Assembly (NCBI GenBank): GCA_944383375.1
Contig: CALWPG010000002.1
Location: forward strand, 83,007 to 136,706
Origin: an uncultured Clostridia bacterium
GTDB taxonomy: Bacteria > Bacillota > Clostridia > Christensenellales > UBA1242
Direction of reading: 5' to 3'
DNA length: 53,700 nucleotides
The position numbers were made by a program, and so were the translations under genes. The notes under the pieces are model-generated. The model saw only the letters and a program-made list of their open reading frames with translations, ran no database searches and was not told the origin of the DNA. How positions within the stretch are numbered: position 1 is the stretch's first letter; the number at the start of each line of letters is the position of its first letter. Positions 53,635 to 53,700 of this stretch are shown in pieces.

Positions 53635-53700
53635 GTGCCTTTGGAACTTCTTTTTTTATGTCTTTTTATTCCAGTAAATCCCCTTTAACCCCTTATTTTC

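Overview
The window looks like chromosomal DNA of an AT-rich, Gram-positive-type bacterium, most likely a Clostridia-like Firmicute from a gut or similar anaerobic habitat. This is inferred from A/T-rich codon use, Shine-Dalgarno motifs of the AGGAG type, three lipoboxes, gene pairs known from Firmicutes (walJ with an HtrA-like protease, acpS near mazF, SipW with a TasA-like protein), and an M60 protease of the mucin-degrading type. No rRNA, CRISPR array, insertion sequence or phage structural gene was seen.

Layout. 1-2450: an M1-type lipoprotein peptidase converges on cdd-dtd. 2500-8800: housekeeping operons (tyrS, IMPACT-type gene, recX, acpS, a small unknown gene with mazF, nth, obgE, murB). 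8800-14030: a DUF1540 protein, rplI-walJ-htrA, two CPBP proteases and tadA. 14080-17145: two SipW-like signal peptidases followed by a TasA-like secreted protein. 17200-24640: rpoB-rpoC as a separate unit with its own consensus promoter and leader. 24680-38160: envelope genes (bacterial PH proteins, glycosyltransferases, a large anchored M60 protease), degV with a divergent TetR regulator, and an HD-domain protein. 38160-38555: tRNA-Arg(ACG) with a duplicated 5' half and a 152-bp insert. 38560-45460: ABC-F protein, galE, a CopA copper ATPase fused to a CopZ-like domain, a lipoprotein and a peroxiredoxin. 45457-46860: three successive genes, each broken by frameshifts. 46964-53490: a giant M6-type metalloprotease with leucine-rich and Ig-like repeats, then small accessory genes. 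53527-53634: the 3' half of a tRNA-Lys gene, a likely integration junction with an element to the right.

The most distinctive feature is translation initiation. Ten genes, mostly first in their transcription units, have a clear -10 box only 5 to 9 bases before the start codon and no Shine-Dalgarno sequence. They should be made from leaderless mRNAs, while other leading genes have short leaders with a strong Shine-Dalgarno. At two places a terminator hairpin of the upstream gene also contains promoter elements of the next gene.

Other points of interest are the CopA-CopZ fusion with a well-formed internal ribosome binding site, the tRNA-Arg 5'-half duplication with an inverted copy of its anticodon arm, an in-frame TAG near the start of a membrane protein gene, RpoB residues matching rifampicin-resistance positions, and an unrecognised small protein in the antitoxin position before MazF. 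All functions are read from sequence motifs without database searches.
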